This document shows, in pieces, positions 7,878-16,490 of a stretch of 64,000 bases of DNA. Under the pieces are notes generated by a model that made no database searches, was not told the origin of the DNA, and saw nothing but the letters and a program-made list of their open reading frames with translations. The stretch spans positions 83,168 through 147,167 of the forward strand of contig NZ_FORP01000017.1 in the NCBI RefSeq assembly GCF_900114035.1. The letters are read 5' to 3'. Positions within the stretch are counted from its first letter, which is position 1. Each line of letters opens with the position of its first letter. Origin of the DNA: Amycolatopsis sacchari (GTDB taxonomy: Bacteria > Actinomycetota > Actinomycetes > Mycobacteriales > Pseudonocardiaceae). A program made the translations under genes and the position numbers.

Positions 7878-9098
7878 TCACGCCCGGCTCGGTTCCACCG
7901 TTTCGCCCAGTGTGAAGCCCCGCACCAGGAGCACGGTGAGCCCGGCGAGGGCGACCTGCGCCAGCCCGGAGATCACGAACGTCGTGCTCGCGTGACCCGC
8001 CAGGCGCGTCAGCGCGCCGCCGAGCAGTGCCCCGACGGGCACCGCCCCCCACACGACCGTGCGCCACGCGCCGAGCACCCTGCCGAGCAGCTCGCCGGGG
8101 ACGAGCGCGTGCCGGGCCGTCGCGAGCACGACGTTGACCGCCACGACCGCGGCCGCGAACACCCCGAAGCACACCGCCGCGGCGACCGAGTGCCGGATCA
8201 GCCCCATGGCGAGGAAACCGAGCCCGCCGGCCAGGATCCCGCCCACCAGCACGGAAGTCCGGCCGGTGCGCCGGACGAGCCACGGCGCGGCGGCGGCGCC
8301 GGCCAGCCCGCCGAGCCCGCCCACGAAGCTGAACACCCCGAACGCCGCCTCGCTCAGCCGCAGGTCTTCGAGGGCGTAGAGGACGAGCTGCGCCTGCGCG
8401 AGCTCGCTGGTGACGCTGATCAGCCCCGCGACCAGCACCAGGCGCAGCAGCAACGGGTTCCGGGCGAGCCAGCGCAGCCCGTCGGCGAGATCGGTGCGCA
8501 ACCGCGTGGGGTTCGCGGGCGCGCGCGGCCGGTAGCTGCCCGCCATGCCGAGCAGCAGTGCGGCCGCGATCGCGAACCCGGCGGAGGAGAGCAGGAACGG
8601 CAGCGTGGCGAACAGGGCGAACGTGGCGCTGCCGAGCGGGCCGCCGAGGAAGGTCTGGCCGAGGATCTCGGCGGCCTGGAACCGGCTGTTGGCCTGCTCC
8701 AGCCTGCCGCCCTCGGCCACGGCGGGGATCACCGCGTTCACCGCGCTCTCGGCCACCGTCTCCGCGGCGCCCAGCAGCAGGGCCACGAGGTAGATCAGCC
8801 AGATCGACAGCGCGCCGGACCACAGGAGCACCGCCGTGCCGAGGACGAGCACGGCCCTGGCGGCGTTGGCGAGCAGCATCGCCCGCCTGCGGTCGACGCG
8901 GTCCACGAGCGCGCCCGCGACCGTGCCCAGCAGCAGCCACGGCACGAACTGCGTCGCCGACAGCGCGCCGATCTGCACCGGGTCACGCGTGATCGTGGTG
9001 GCCAGCAAGGGAAAAGCGACCTTGCCGATGCCGTCCGCGAGGTTGCCGGCACCCGCCGACCCCAGCAGCCACCACACTCGACGACCCGACAACGACAT
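7878..9098 (-). CDS. MFS transporter (MFS_3/EntS-like)
   Basis: A 406-residue major facilitator with about 12 membrane helices. The loop after helix 2 carries the MFS motif in the form GALVDRVDRRRAM. The overall pattern (LLGSAGAGNLADGIGKVAFPLLA at the N-terminus, few long loops) fits the MFS_3 group that contains the enterobactin exporter EntS and macrolide exporters. The ATG at 9098 is preferred over the frame's upstream start at 9131 because the family N-terminus begins there. No neighbouring biosynthetic gene suggests the cargo. Export of a small molecule is the likely role. Confidence 0.82.
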   Translation of the reverse strand: MSLSGRRVWWLLGSAGAGNLADGIGKVAFPLLATTITRDPVQIGALSATQFVPWLLLGTVAGALVDRVDRRRAMLLANAARAVLVLGTAVLLWSGALSIWLIYLVALLLGAAETVAESAVNAVIPAVAEGGRLEQANSRFQAAEILGQTFLGGPLGSATFALFATLPFLLSSAGFAIAAALLLGMAGSYRPRAPANPTRLRTDLADGLRWLARNPLLLRLVLVAGLISVTSELAQAQLVLYALEDLRLSEAAFGVFSFVGGLGGLAGAAAAPWLVRRTGRTSVLVGGILAGGLGFLAMGLIRHSVAAAVCFGVFAAAVVAVNVVLATARHALVPGELLGRVLGAWRTVVWGAVPVGALLGGALTRLAGHASTTFVISGLAQVALAGLTVLLVRGFTLGETVEPSRA

Positions 9099-9261
9099 CC
9101 CCCAGGCTGGCACTTCCCGTGAACTCCACAATCACAGTACGGGCAACTCGCCGCAACGGGGCCGGAATCGGCCGGACGACTCATCCGGGTGATGCCGGGT
9201 GGAGTAGTCCAGATGCTGAACGGTTTTGCGCCCATTCGCCGTCGTTGCTCTACTCCCTGTC

Positions 9262-10404
9262 GTGGCCGAAAACGAAAACCCGTACGGGGAACTCCTCAAA
9301 TTCGCCTACTGGGTCCCGAACGTCAGCGGCGGACTCGTCACGAGCAAGATCGAACAACGCACCGACTGGGGGTACGACTACAACAGGGAACTCGCCGTCC
9401 TGGCCGAGCGCAACGGGTTCGAGTACGCGCTCACGCAGGTCCGCTACACCGCCAGCTACGGTGCCGCCTACCAGCACGAATCCACCGGCTTCAGCCTCGC
9501 GCTGCTGCTCGCGACGCAGCGGCTCAAGGTGATCGCCGCGGTGCACCCCGGTCTGTGGCACCCCGGTGTGCTGGCGAAGTTCGTGGCCAGCGCCGACGTC
9601 CTTTCCGGTGGCCGCGCGGCGGTCAACGTGGTGAGCGGCTGGTTCAAGGACGAATTCACCGGATTGGGCGAGCCGTGGCTGGAGCACGACGAGCGCTACC
9701 GCCGTTCGGAGGAGTTCATCCGCGTGCTGCGGGAACTGTGGACCGACGACCACGCGGAATTCCGCGGCGACTTCTACCGCATTCACGACTTCGACATCAA
9801 GCCCAAACCGCTCACCGGACCGGGGCGTCCGCATCCCGAGATCTTCCAGGGCGGCAACTCGACCGCCGCCCGCAAGCTCGCCGGGCGCGTGTCCGACTGG
9901 TACTTCAGCAACGGCAAGGACTTCGACGGGTTCTCCGAGCAGGTCGACGAGGTGCGCGGGTACGCCGCCGAGCACGGCCGCACCGTCCGCTTCGGACTGA
10001 ACGGCTTCGTCATCGCCCGTGACACCGAGCGCGAGGCGAAGGACGTCCTGCGTGAGATCGTGGAGAAGGCGGACACCCAGGCCGTCGAAGGGTTCCGCGG
10101 CGCCGTCAAGCAGGCTGGTAAGTCCACATCGGACGGCAAGGGGATGTGGGCCGACTCCGAGTTCGCCGATCTCGTGCAGTACAACGACGGCTTCCGCACC
10201 GGGCTGATCGGCACGCCCGAGCAGATCGCCGATCGCGCGATCGAGTACAAGCGACGTGGCGCGAACCTGCTGCTGCTCGGTTTCCTGCACTATCACGAGG
10301 ACGTCGAATACTTCGGCAGGAACGTGCTGCCGATCATCCGTGAGAAGGAACGCGACCTCGCCCGCGGGGCCGCGACACCCGAACCCGTGGGGAGCCTGTC
10401 ATGA
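9262..10404 (+). CDS. sfnG: dimethylsulfone monooxygenase (SfnG-type LLM flavoprotein)
   Basis: A 380-residue luciferase-like FMNH2-dependent monooxygenase. The N-terminus FAYWVPNVSGGLV, the run EYALTQVRYTASYG, and VNVVSGWFKDEF with EPWLEHDERYRRSEEF are, as I recall them, hallmarks of SfnG. SfnG oxidises dimethylsulfone to methanesulfinate and formaldehyde during sulfur limitation. The GTG at 9262 gives the family N-terminus; a TTG at 9226 would add a hydrophobic extension that the family lacks. It overlaps the next gene by 4 bases (ATGA), so the two are translationally coupled. No flavin reductase or sulfonate importer is adjacent, so FMNH2 must be supplied by a reductase encoded elsewhere. 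Confidence 0.85.
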   Translation: MAENENPYGELLKFAYWVPNVSGGLVTSKIEQRTDWGYDYNRELAVLAERNGFEYALTQVRYTASYGAAYQHESTGFSLALLLATQRLKVIAAVHPGLWHPGVLAKFVASADVLSGGRAAVNVVSGWFKDEFTGLGEPWLEHDERYRRSEEFIRVLRELWTDDHAEFRGDFYRIHDFDIKPKPLTGPGRPHPEIFQGGNSTAARKLAGRVSDWYFSNGKDFDGFSEQVDEVRGYAAEHGRTVRFGLNGFVIARDTEREAKDVLREIVEKADTQAVEGFRGAVKQAGKSTSDGKGMWADSEFADLVQYNDGFRTGLIGTPEQIADRAIEYKRRGANLLLLGFLHYHEDVEYFGRNVLPIIREKERDLARGAATPEPVGSLS

Positions 10405-11585
10405 CCAGCAGCCAGGAATGGGTCGAGATCGCGCGGGACATCGCCGCGAAGCTCGCCGTGGACGCGGTGGAGCGCGACCGGGCGCACGAGACCCCGTACG
10501 AGGAGGTGCGGCTGCTCAAGGACAGCGGCCTGGTCACCCTGCTCGGGCCGGCCGAGCACGGCGGCGGCGGGCAGACGTGGGAAACCGCGTACCGCGTGAT
10601 CCGGGAGGTGGCCCGCGGCGACGGTTCGATCGGGCAGCTGCTGGGCTACCACTACCTGTGGGCGTGGGCGGTGCGGCTCGTCGGGACCGAGGCGCAGATC
10701 GCGGCCGTCGAGGAGCTGTACACGAAGGACAAGCTGTTCTTCGGCGGGGCGGTCAACCCGCGTGACTCGGACCTGACCATCACCGAGGACGGTGACGAGC
10801 TCGTCTACTCCGGGCACAAGTCGTTCTCCACCGGCAGCAAGGTGTCCGACCTGACGGTGCTGGAGGGTGTGCTCGAAGGCACCGGGGACCACATCTTCGC
10901 GATCGTGCCGTCCCGGCAGGAGGACATCGTCTTCCACGACGACTGGGACAACATCGGCCAGCGGCTGACCGAGTCGGGCAGCGTGACGATCAAGAACGTG
11001 CGGGTCCCGTGGGCGAGCGCGGCCGGGTACGTCGACCGGAAGTTCCAGCCGCTCACGTACAACACCCTGAACGTGCCGGCGATCCAGCTCGTGTTCACGA
11101 ACTTCTACCTCGGCATCGCCCAGGGAGCGCTGGACACGGCGCTCGCGTACACCCGCGACCACACGCGAGCCTGGCCCTACGGCGGGGACGACAAGGCGTC
11201 CGCGGGGGAGGAGTGGTACATCCTCGAAGGCTACGGGGACCTGCAGGCGAAGCTGTGGGCCGTGGAGGCGCTCGTGGACAGGGCGGGTGCGGAGATCTCG
11301 GAGGTGCTGCACGCGCCGCGCGAGCAGCTCACCCCGCAGCGGCGCGGCGAGCTGGCCGTGCTCATCGCGGCGGCGAAGCAGCGGGCGAGCGACACCGGGC
11401 TGGAGGTCGGCACGAAGATCTTCGAGCTGACCGGGGCCCGTGCCAGCGCGGCGAAGTACGGGCTGGACCGGTTCTGGCGCAACCTGCGCACGCACTCGCT
11501 GCACGACCCGGTGGCGTACAAGCGGCGTGAGGTGGGCGCGTACGCGCTGCTGGGGCAGCTGCCGGAGCCGACCTGGTACACGTGA
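10401..11585 (+). CDS. acyl-CoA dehydrogenase-like flavin monooxygenase (DszC/SfnC group)
   Basis: A 394-residue protein with the acyl-CoA dehydrogenase fold but of the oxygenase branch that includes DszC (dibenzothiophene monooxygenase) and the sulfur-acquisition protein SfnC. The diagnostic run DNIGQRLTESGSV (about 176-188) and the C-terminal HSLHDPVAYKRREVG match that group. These enzymes use reduced flavin and oxygen to oxidise sulfur or to break C-S bonds. The overlapping start with sfnG places both in one pathway, most likely oxidation of an organosulfur compound for sulfur supply. The exact substrate is unknown. A strong hairpin follows the stop codon. Confidence 0.82.
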   Translation: MTSSQEWVEIARDIAAKLAVDAVERDRAHETPYEEVRLLKDSGLVTLLGPAEHGGGGQTWETAYRVIREVARGDGSIGQLLGYHYLWAWAVRLVGTEAQIAAVEELYTKDKLFFGGAVNPRDSDLTITEDGDELVYSGHKSFSTGSKVSDLTVLEGVLEGTGDHIFAIVPSRQEDIVFHDDWDNIGQRLTESGSVTIKNVRVPWASAAGYVDRKFQPLTYNTLNVPAIQLVFTNFYLGIAQGALDTALAYTRDHTRAWPYGGDDKASAGEEWYILEGYGDLQAKLWAVEALVDRAGAEISEVLHAPREQLTPQRRGELAVLIAAAKQRASDTGLEVGTKIFELTGARASAAKYGLDRFWRNLRTHSLHDPVAYKRREVGAYALLGQLPEPTWYT

Positions 11586-11591
11586 CGAGGT

Positions 11592-11617
11592 CCGGCCCGC
11601 CGCGTGCGGCGGGCCGG
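11592..11617. terminator. bidirectional terminator hairpin
   Basis: Two perfect 12-base arms, CCGGCCCGCCGC (11592-11603) and its complement (11606-11617), separated by 2 bases, lie between the convergent sulfur module and the CBS-domain gene. It probably ends transcription from both sides. There is no T-tract, as is usual in actinomycetes. Confidence 0.85.
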
Positions 11618-11629
11618 CAACCCCGTCCG

Positions 11630-12025
11630 TCAGGAGTTGGACGTGGCAGCGCTGATGTCGCCCAGCGCGGAGTCGGAGTCCTTCTCCAGCGCCGCGTCGC
11701 CGAGGGTGAACACGCCGACCGCCCGGCCGTCCTCGACCACGGCGATGCGGCGCACCGCGGCCTCGCGCATGCGCTCGATCGCGGTGTCGATGTCGTCGTC
11801 CGGAGCGGCGGTGACCAGGTCGGAGCTGCACACGTCCCGCAGGCGGCAGTCGCTGAGGTCGTCGCGGTCCGCCACGGCCCTGGTCACGATGTCCCGGTCG
11901 GTGACGATGCCCGCCACGCGGTCGTCGTCGAGCACTAGCACGTTGCCGATCTCGCGCTCGCGCATGCGCTGGGCGGCCTCGCGCACGGGGGTGTCCGCGG
12001 GCAGCGCGACGGGGTTGGTGGTCAT
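11630..12025 (-). CDS. tandem CBS-domain protein
   Basis: A 131-residue stand-alone protein made of two CBS domains (about 1-58 and 66-122), with the typical IGNVLVLDDDRVAGIVTDRDIV and RRIAVVEDGRAVGVFTLGDAA strands. Such Bateman pairs bind adenosine nucleotides and act as energy or redox sensors for a partner protein. No partner is adjacent. The ATG at 12025 is the only usable start. The family-like N-terminus continues a few residues upstream without any start codon, so the first strand may be slightly short. The ribosome site is weak. Confidence 0.85.
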   Translation of the reverse strand: MTTNPVALPADTPVREAAQRMREREIGNVLVLDDDRVAGIVTDRDIVTRAVADRDDLSDCRLRDVCSSDLVTAAPDDDIDTAIERMREAAVRRIAVVEDGRAVGVFTLGDAALEKDSDSALGDISAATSNS

Positions 12026-12110
12026 GACCTCGCTGAGTCGGGTGGTGTTGCCGCGAGCGGGGTGGTCAAACGCGCGGCGCTCACTCCGGACGGGTGGCCC
12101 ACGGGCAGGC

Positions 12111-12848
12111 TCAGCCCGCCACGAGGGCGGCCAGCCCGTCCAGCACGCGGGCGAGGCCGAAGCGGAAGGCGTGCTCCGGGTCGTAGGCGCTGCCGTGCGC
12201 CTGCCCCGCCGCGGACCCGACGCGGACGGCCCTCGGGTAGGCCTTCTCGTCGAACACCCGCGCCAGCAACGGTTCGCTCGCGTCCCACCACGACTGGTCG
12301 TCCCGCTGCTGCGCGGCGGCCGCCTGGGCGCACGACCGCACGAACGCCAGCAGGAACGCCAGCGCGTCGTCGAGCGTCACGTCATCGAGGTCCAGACCGT
12401 CCAAAGCGGACAATTCATGCTCGTACTTCGCCAGCTGGCCCGGTCCGAGCACGGGCCGGTTCGTCGCGATGCCCGCTGCCCACGGGTGCGTCCGGTACAG
12501 CGCCAGGTTCTCCTCCGCGACGACGGTCAGGCGCTCGCGCCAAGGGCGGCCCGACGTGTCCTCGCGCGGCATGCGGGCGTACGCGGCGTCCAGCATCAGG
12601 TCGAGCAGCTCCGCCTTGCCCGGCACGTACGTGTACAGCGTCATGGGCGCGACGCCGAGCGCCTGCGCGACACGGCGCATGCTCACCGCCTCGAGTCCCT
12701 CGGCGTCGGCGAGGGCGGTCGCGGCGTCGACCACCGCGTCGATCGTCAGCCCCTGGCGCGGTCCCCGCTTCGGCGCCGCCACCGGATCCCGCCACAGCAG
12801 GCGCAGGGTGCGGGCCGGGTCACCGGCGCCGCTTCGTTCGGTCGACAT
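12111..12848 (-). CDS. TetR family regulator (TetR_C type)
   Basis: A 245-residue repressor. The helix-turn-helix lies at about 35-80 (AVSMRRVAQALGVAPMTLYTYVPGKAELLDLML), after an N-terminal extension of about 30 residues. The remainder fits the tetracycline-repressor-type C-terminal ligand domain. It is divergent from a small VOC protein with only 53 bases between the two starts, and that gap holds a palindrome. It therefore probably represses both itself and the VOC gene. The ligand is unknown; the pairing suggests a small toxic compound or antibiotic that the VOC protein binds or modifies. Confidence 0.88.
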   Translation of the reverse strand: MSTERSGAGDPARTLRLLWRDPVAAPKRGPRQGLTIDAVVDAATALADAEGLEAVSMRRVAQALGVAPMTLYTYVPGKAELLDLMLDAAYARMPREDTSGRPWRERLTVVAEENLALYRTHPWAAGIATNRPVLGPGQLAKYEHELSALDGLDLDDVTLDDALAFLLAFVRSCAQAAAAQQRDDQSWWDASEPLLARVFDEKAYPRAVRVGSAAGQAHGSAYDPEHAFRFGLARVLDGLAALVAG

Positions 12849-12871
12849 GGGGCAATCTTCGCGTATGCTTA

Positions 12872-12890
12872 CTCTGTACGGTGTACGAAG
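12872..12890. promoter_or_regulatory. probable TetR operator in the divergent promoter
   Basis: An imperfect 19-base palindrome, CTCTGTAC-GGT-GTACGAAG, lies between the TetR and VOC starts. Six of the eight positions in each arm pair, including both GTAC cores. A TATGCT hexamer (12864-12869) next to it could be the -10 of the VOC promoter. Binding by the adjacent TetR protein is inferred from position. Confidence 0.55.
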
Positions 12891-12901
12891 AAAGGGGTTC
12901 C

Positions 12902-13279
12902 ATGCGCATCACCTCCTCCGCGGTGTCCCTCACCGTCGACGATCCGGCCGCGTCGAGCGCGTTCCTGGCGAAGCACTTCGGGTTCACCGAGCAGATGTCC
13001 GCCGACGGTTTCGCCTCGCTGGGCAGGCCGGACGCCGGGATGAACGTGATCTTCCTGCGGCGCGGGCTGCCCACCCTGCCCGCCGACCAGCGCGACGAGC
13101 GCGCGTCGGGCCTGATCCTCGCCTTCGTGGTCGACGACCTGGAGGGCGAGCTGGCCCGGCTCGAAGCCGAGGGGGTGCCCATCACGATGCCGCTCACCGT
13201 CGAGGAGTGGGGCGAGCGGGCGTTCCAGGTGCGTGATCCCAACGGGGTCATCGTGCAGCTGGTCGACTGGCAGGGCTGA
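12902..13279 (+). CDS. VOC superfamily protein
   Basis: A 125-residue single-domain vicinal-oxygen-chelate protein. It shows the paired beta-alpha-beta-beta-beta units: SAVSLTVDDPAASSAFLAKHFGF at the start, AFVVDDLEGELARLEAEGVP in the middle, and RDPNGVIVQLVDW at the end. It resembles bleomycin-resistance and glyoxalase-like proteins, which may bind a drug or catalyse isomerisation or dioxygenation. A clear AAGGGG lies 5 bases before the ATG. Divergent from and likely controlled by the TetR protein. Confidence 0.8.
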   Translation: MRITSSAVSLTVDDPAASSAFLAKHFGFTEQMSADGFASLGRPDAGMNVIFLRRGLPTLPADQRDERASGLILAFVVDDLEGELARLEAEGVPITMPLTVEEWGERAFQVRDPNGVIVQLVDWQG

Positions 13280-13322
13280 ACCGGGCATCGAGCGCCAAAC
13301 CGCCCACGCTCCACAATAGACG

Positions 13323-13348
13323 TCCGGCGGTAGCCGCCCGCCGCCGGA
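13323..13348 (+). terminator. hairpin after the VOC gene
   Basis: Arms TCCGGCGG (13323-13330) and CCGCCGGA (13341-13348) with a 10-base loop, 44 bases after the VOC stop. It could be a terminator or part of the leader of the phospholipase gene that starts at 13413. Confidence 0.5.
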
Positions 13349-13412
13349 TGTTCGCCGAAGTTTCGCCTTTTCGGTGGTGTACCCGCGGGCCGGGATCAGC
13401 AGACTGTGCCCC

Positions 13413-15431
13413 ATGACCGACCTCAACCGCCGCCGGTTCCTCCAGGTCGCCGGCGGTACCGCGGCCGCGTCGATGCTCACCGACAGCATCGCCCGCGCCG
13501 CGGCGATCCCCGCCCACTCCCGTACCGGCAGCCTGCGCGACGTCGAGCACGTCGTCGTCCTGATGCAGGAGAACCGGTCCTTCGACCACTACTTCGGCTC
13601 GCTGCGCGGCGTCCGCGGCTTCGGCGACCCGCGCCCGGTTTCGCTGCCGAACGGCAAGCCGGTGTGGTACCAGTCGGACGGGACGCGGGAGATCCTCCCG
13701 TTCCGGCCCGAGGTGAAGGAACTGGGCCTGCAGTTCATCCAGGACCTGCCGCACGGCTGGAACGACACGCACGCGGCGTGGCACGACGGGCACTACGACC
13801 GGTGGGTGCCCGCCAAATCGGCCACCACCATGGCCTACCTGACCCGCGAGGACATCCCCTTCCACTACGCGCTGGCCGACGCCTTCACCATCTGCGACGC
13901 CTACCACTGCTCGTTCATGGGCTCGACCGACCCGAACCGGTACTACATGTGGACCGGCTACACGGGCAACGACGGCCAGGGCGGCGGCCCGGTCATCGGC
14001 AACGACGAGGCCGGCTACAGCTGGACCACCTACCCCGAGCGACTCGAGAAGGCCGGGGTGTCGTGGAAGATCTACCAGGACGTCGGCGACGGGCTGGACG
14101 CCGCGGGCTCGTGGGGCTGGATTCCCGACGCCTACCGCGGCAACTACGGCGACAACTCGCTGCTGTACTTCAACCAGTACCGCAACGCCAAGCCCGGCGA
14201 TCCCTTGTACGACAAGGCTCGCACCGGTACGGACGCCAAGAAGGGCGAAGGGTTCTTCGACATCCTGAAGGCCGACGTGAAGGCCGGGCGGCTGCCGCAG
14301 GTCTCGTGGATCGTGGCGCCGGAGGCGTTCACCGAGCACCCGAACTGGCCCGCCAACTACGGCGCCTGGTACATCTCGCAGGTCCTCGACGCGCTCACCG
14401 CCGCGCCCGAGGTGTGGAGCAAGACGGCGCTGTTCATCACCTACGACGAGAACGACGGCTTCTTCGACCACATCGTGCCGCCGTACCCCGCGCCCTCCGG
14501 CGCGAAGGGCGCTTCGACGGTCGACACGCGCTACGAGATCCTCAACGGCGTGCCCTACGGCCTCGGCCAGCGCGTGCCGATGCTCGTCGTGTCGCCGTGG
14601 AGCCGCGGTGGCCGGGTGTGCTCGGAGGTCTTCGACCACACGTCCATCGTGCGGTTCCTGGAGCGGCGCTTCGGGGTGCGCGAGCCCAACATCTCGCCGT
14701 GGCGCCGTGCCGTCGTGGGGGACCTGACCTCGGCGTTCGACTTCTCCCGCACCGAACGCGCCGTGCCGCGCCTGCCGTCCACGGCCGCGTACGTGCCCCC
14801 GGACCGCGACCGGCACCCCGACTACGTGCCCACCCCGCCCGGCACCCCGTCGCTCCCGCGGCAGGAGCGGGGGCAGAAGCCGGCGCTGCCGCTGCCCTAC
14901 GACCTGCACGTCGACGGGCAGGTGCGCGGTGAGCGCCTGACGCTGGAGTTCGGCAACGACGGTTCGGCGGGCGCGTGCTTCCACGTCACGTCGTCCAGCG
15001 ACCAGAACGGGCCGTGGACGTACACCGTCGAGCCCGGGAAGAAGCTCTCCGCGGACTGGACGCTGTCGGGTGCCTACGACTTCAGTGTCCACGGCCCCAA
15101 CGGTTTCCACCGCCGGTTCGCGGGGCAGGGGAGCGGGGTCGAGGTCAGCGCCCGCGCCACCGGCCCGGCCGGGGACCTGACGCTCGTGCTGACGAACTCC
15201 GGCAGCGCCCCGGTGTCCGTCACCGTCGCCGACGCGCCCGGGTACGGCCACGGCCGCCCGGACAGCTACGGCCTGCGGCCGGGGGCGCGCGTCGTGCACG
15301 TGGTGCGGACCGGCGGTACCGCGGGCTGGTACGACGTGTCCGTCACCGCGGGCCGGTTCGTCCGGCGCCTCGCGGGCCACGTGGAAACCGGCCGGATCAC
15401 CCTCACCGATCCGGGTATCGGGGCCCGCTGA
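13413..15431 (+). CDS. phosphocholine-specific phospholipase C, Tat-secreted
   Basis: A 672-residue secreted phosphoesterase. It starts with a Tat signal (NRRRFLQVAGG, residues 5-15, then a hydrophobic stretch ending AAAIPAHS). The phosphoesterase domain runs from about 43 to 430, with MQENRSFDHYFG (51-62), DPNRYYMWTGY, and TYDENDGFFDHIVPP carrying the metal and nucleophile-side residues. Two C-terminal beta domains of the bacterial phospholipase C type follow (about 500-590 and 590-672). It should release phosphocholine or similar head groups from phospholipids outside the cell. The ATG at 13413 begins the Tat signal; the upstream in-frame start at 13374 does not fit. Confidence 0.93.
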   Translation: MTDLNRRRFLQVAGGTAAASMLTDSIARAAAIPAHSRTGSLRDVEHVVVLMQENRSFDHYFGSLRGVRGFGDPRPVSLPNGKPVWYQSDGTREILPFRPEVKELGLQFIQDLPHGWNDTHAAWHDGHYDRWVPAKSATTMAYLTREDIPFHYALADAFTICDAYHCSFMGSTDPNRYYMWTGYTGNDGQGGGPVIGNDEAGYSWTTYPERLEKAGVSWKIYQDVGDGLDAAGSWGWIPDAYRGNYGDNSLLYFNQYRNAKPGDPLYDKARTGTDAKKGEGFFDILKADVKAGRLPQVSWIVAPEAFTEHPNWPANYGAWYISQVLDALTAAPEVWSKTALFITYDENDGFFDHIVPPYPAPSGAKGASTVDTRYEILNGVPYGLGQRVPMLVVSPWSRGGRVCSEVFDHTSIVRFLERRFGVREPNISPWRRAVVGDLTSAFDFSRTERAVPRLPSTAAYVPPDRDRHPDYVPTPPGTPSLPRQERGQKPALPLPYDLHVDGQVRGERLTLEFGNDGSAGACFHVTSSSDQNGPWTYTVEPGKKLSADWTLSGAYDFSVHGPNGFHRRFAGQGSGVEVSARATGPAGDLTLVLTNSGSAPVSVTVADAPGYGHGRPDSYGLRPGARVVHVVRTGGTAGWYDVSVTAGRFVRRLAGHVETGRITLTDPGIGAR

Positions 15432-15435
15432 AACA

Positions 15436-15473
15436 GCGCCGTCCGCCCGGGTGCGCGCCCGGGCGGACGGCGC
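15436..15473. terminator. bidirectional terminator, 16-base perfect stem
   Basis: GCGCCGTCCGCCCGGG (15436-15451) and its exact complement (15458-15473) flank a 6-base loop between the convergent phospholipase and oxidoreductase genes. It is one of the strongest stems in the window and ends 2 bases before the oxidoreductase stop codon. Confidence 0.92.
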
Positions 15474-15475
15474 GC

Positions 15476-16402
15476 TCACACGGTGAGGACGACCTTGCCC
15501 TGGAGGTGCCCGCTTTCGAGCAGCCGGTGCGCGTCGGCGATGCGCTCGAACGGGAAGGTCTCCTGCACGTGGACGCGGAGCTTGCCCTGCTCGACCAGGT
15601 CGACGAGACCGCGCAGGGCGACCGGGTCGGGATCGACCCCGATGCCGCTGAACCGCATGCCCGCGGCCTCGAACTTCGCGATGAGTGCGGTGTCCTCCTC
15701 GGCGACCGCCGTCACGAGGTGCCCGCCGGGGCGGAGTACCGCGAGCGACCGCTCGACGGTGCTGCCGCCGATCGTGTCGAGCACGAGGTCGACATCGCGG
15801 ACCGCCTCGGCGAAGTCGACCGCCCGGTAGTCGATCACCTCGTCGGGGCCGAAGCCCTCGACGAACTCCCGTTTGCTCGCGCTCGCGGTGGTGATCACGT
15901 GTGCGCCCAGGGCTTTCGCGAGCTGGATCGCGACGTGGCCGACCCCGCCGCCACCGCCGTGGATCAGGACGCGATCGCCTTCGGACACACCGCCGAGGTC
16001 GACGAGTCCCTGCCACGCCGTCAGCCCGACGACCGGCAACGCCGCCGCCTCGACGTGCGAAAGCGACGCGGGCTTGCGGACCAGGTGCAACGCCGGTGCG
16101 GCCACGGCTTCGGCGTATGCGTTGGCGGCGCGTGGGAACCGTGGCATCCCGAACACCTCGTCGCCCGGCCTGAACCGCCACGTGTGCGCGTCTTCCACTA
16201 CGCCGCTGATGTCCCAGCCGAGGGTGAACGGTGGCTGCCCGAGCAGCGGGAACTCGCCGGCGCGCAGGCGTGGTTCGAGCGGGTTCAGCCCGATGGCCTT
16301 GATGCGGACGAGGACCTCGGTCGGCAGGGGACGGGGCTCGGGCACGTCCACGACGGTGAGGACCTCGGGTCCCCCGAACTGGTGCTGGGTGATGGCTCGC
16401 AT
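15476..16402 (-). CDS. NADP-dependent oxidoreductase (quinone oxidoreductase-like MDR)
   Basis: A 308-residue medium-chain dehydrogenase/reductase of the quinone oxidoreductase or enoyl reductase type. It has the catalytic N-terminal fold without zinc-binding cysteines, then a nucleotide-binding motif HGGGGGVGHVAIQLAKALG (148-166) typical of NADPH users. The ATG at 16402 starts the family N-terminus MRAITQHQFGGPEVL; an ATG 12 bases upstream is less likely. It is divergent from an AraC-type regulator across 88 bases, a usual arrangement in which the regulator controls the reductase. Substrate unknown; probably a quinone or enone detoxified at the cost of NADPH. Confidence 0.88.
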   Translation of the reverse strand: MRAITQHQFGGPEVLTVVDVPEPRPLPTEVLVRIKAIGLNPLEPRLRAGEFPLLGQPPFTLGWDISGVVEDAHTWRFRPGDEVFGMPRFPRAANAYAEAVAAPALHLVRKPASLSHVEAAALPVVGLTAWQGLVDLGGVSEGDRVLIHGGGGGVGHVAIQLAKALGAHVITTASASKREFVEGFGPDEVIDYRAVDFAEAVRDVDLVLDTIGGSTVERSLAVLRPGGHLVTAVAEEDTALIAKFEAAGMRFSGIGVDPDPVALRGLVDLVEQGKLRVHVQETFPFERIADAHRLLESGHLQGKVVLTV

Positions 16403-16490
16403 GGGTTCCACCATGGTCTCGGGGTGTCAGGCGGACCACCGTCCTCCCGCCAGGAAATGCCGGGAATCCGCCACGGTTAGTCTGGATCTC

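Noticed and set aside
9226..9261. TTG at 9226 as the start of sfnG
   Set aside because: Would add a 12-residue hydrophobic extension not seen in the family; the GTG at 9262 gives the normal N-terminus.
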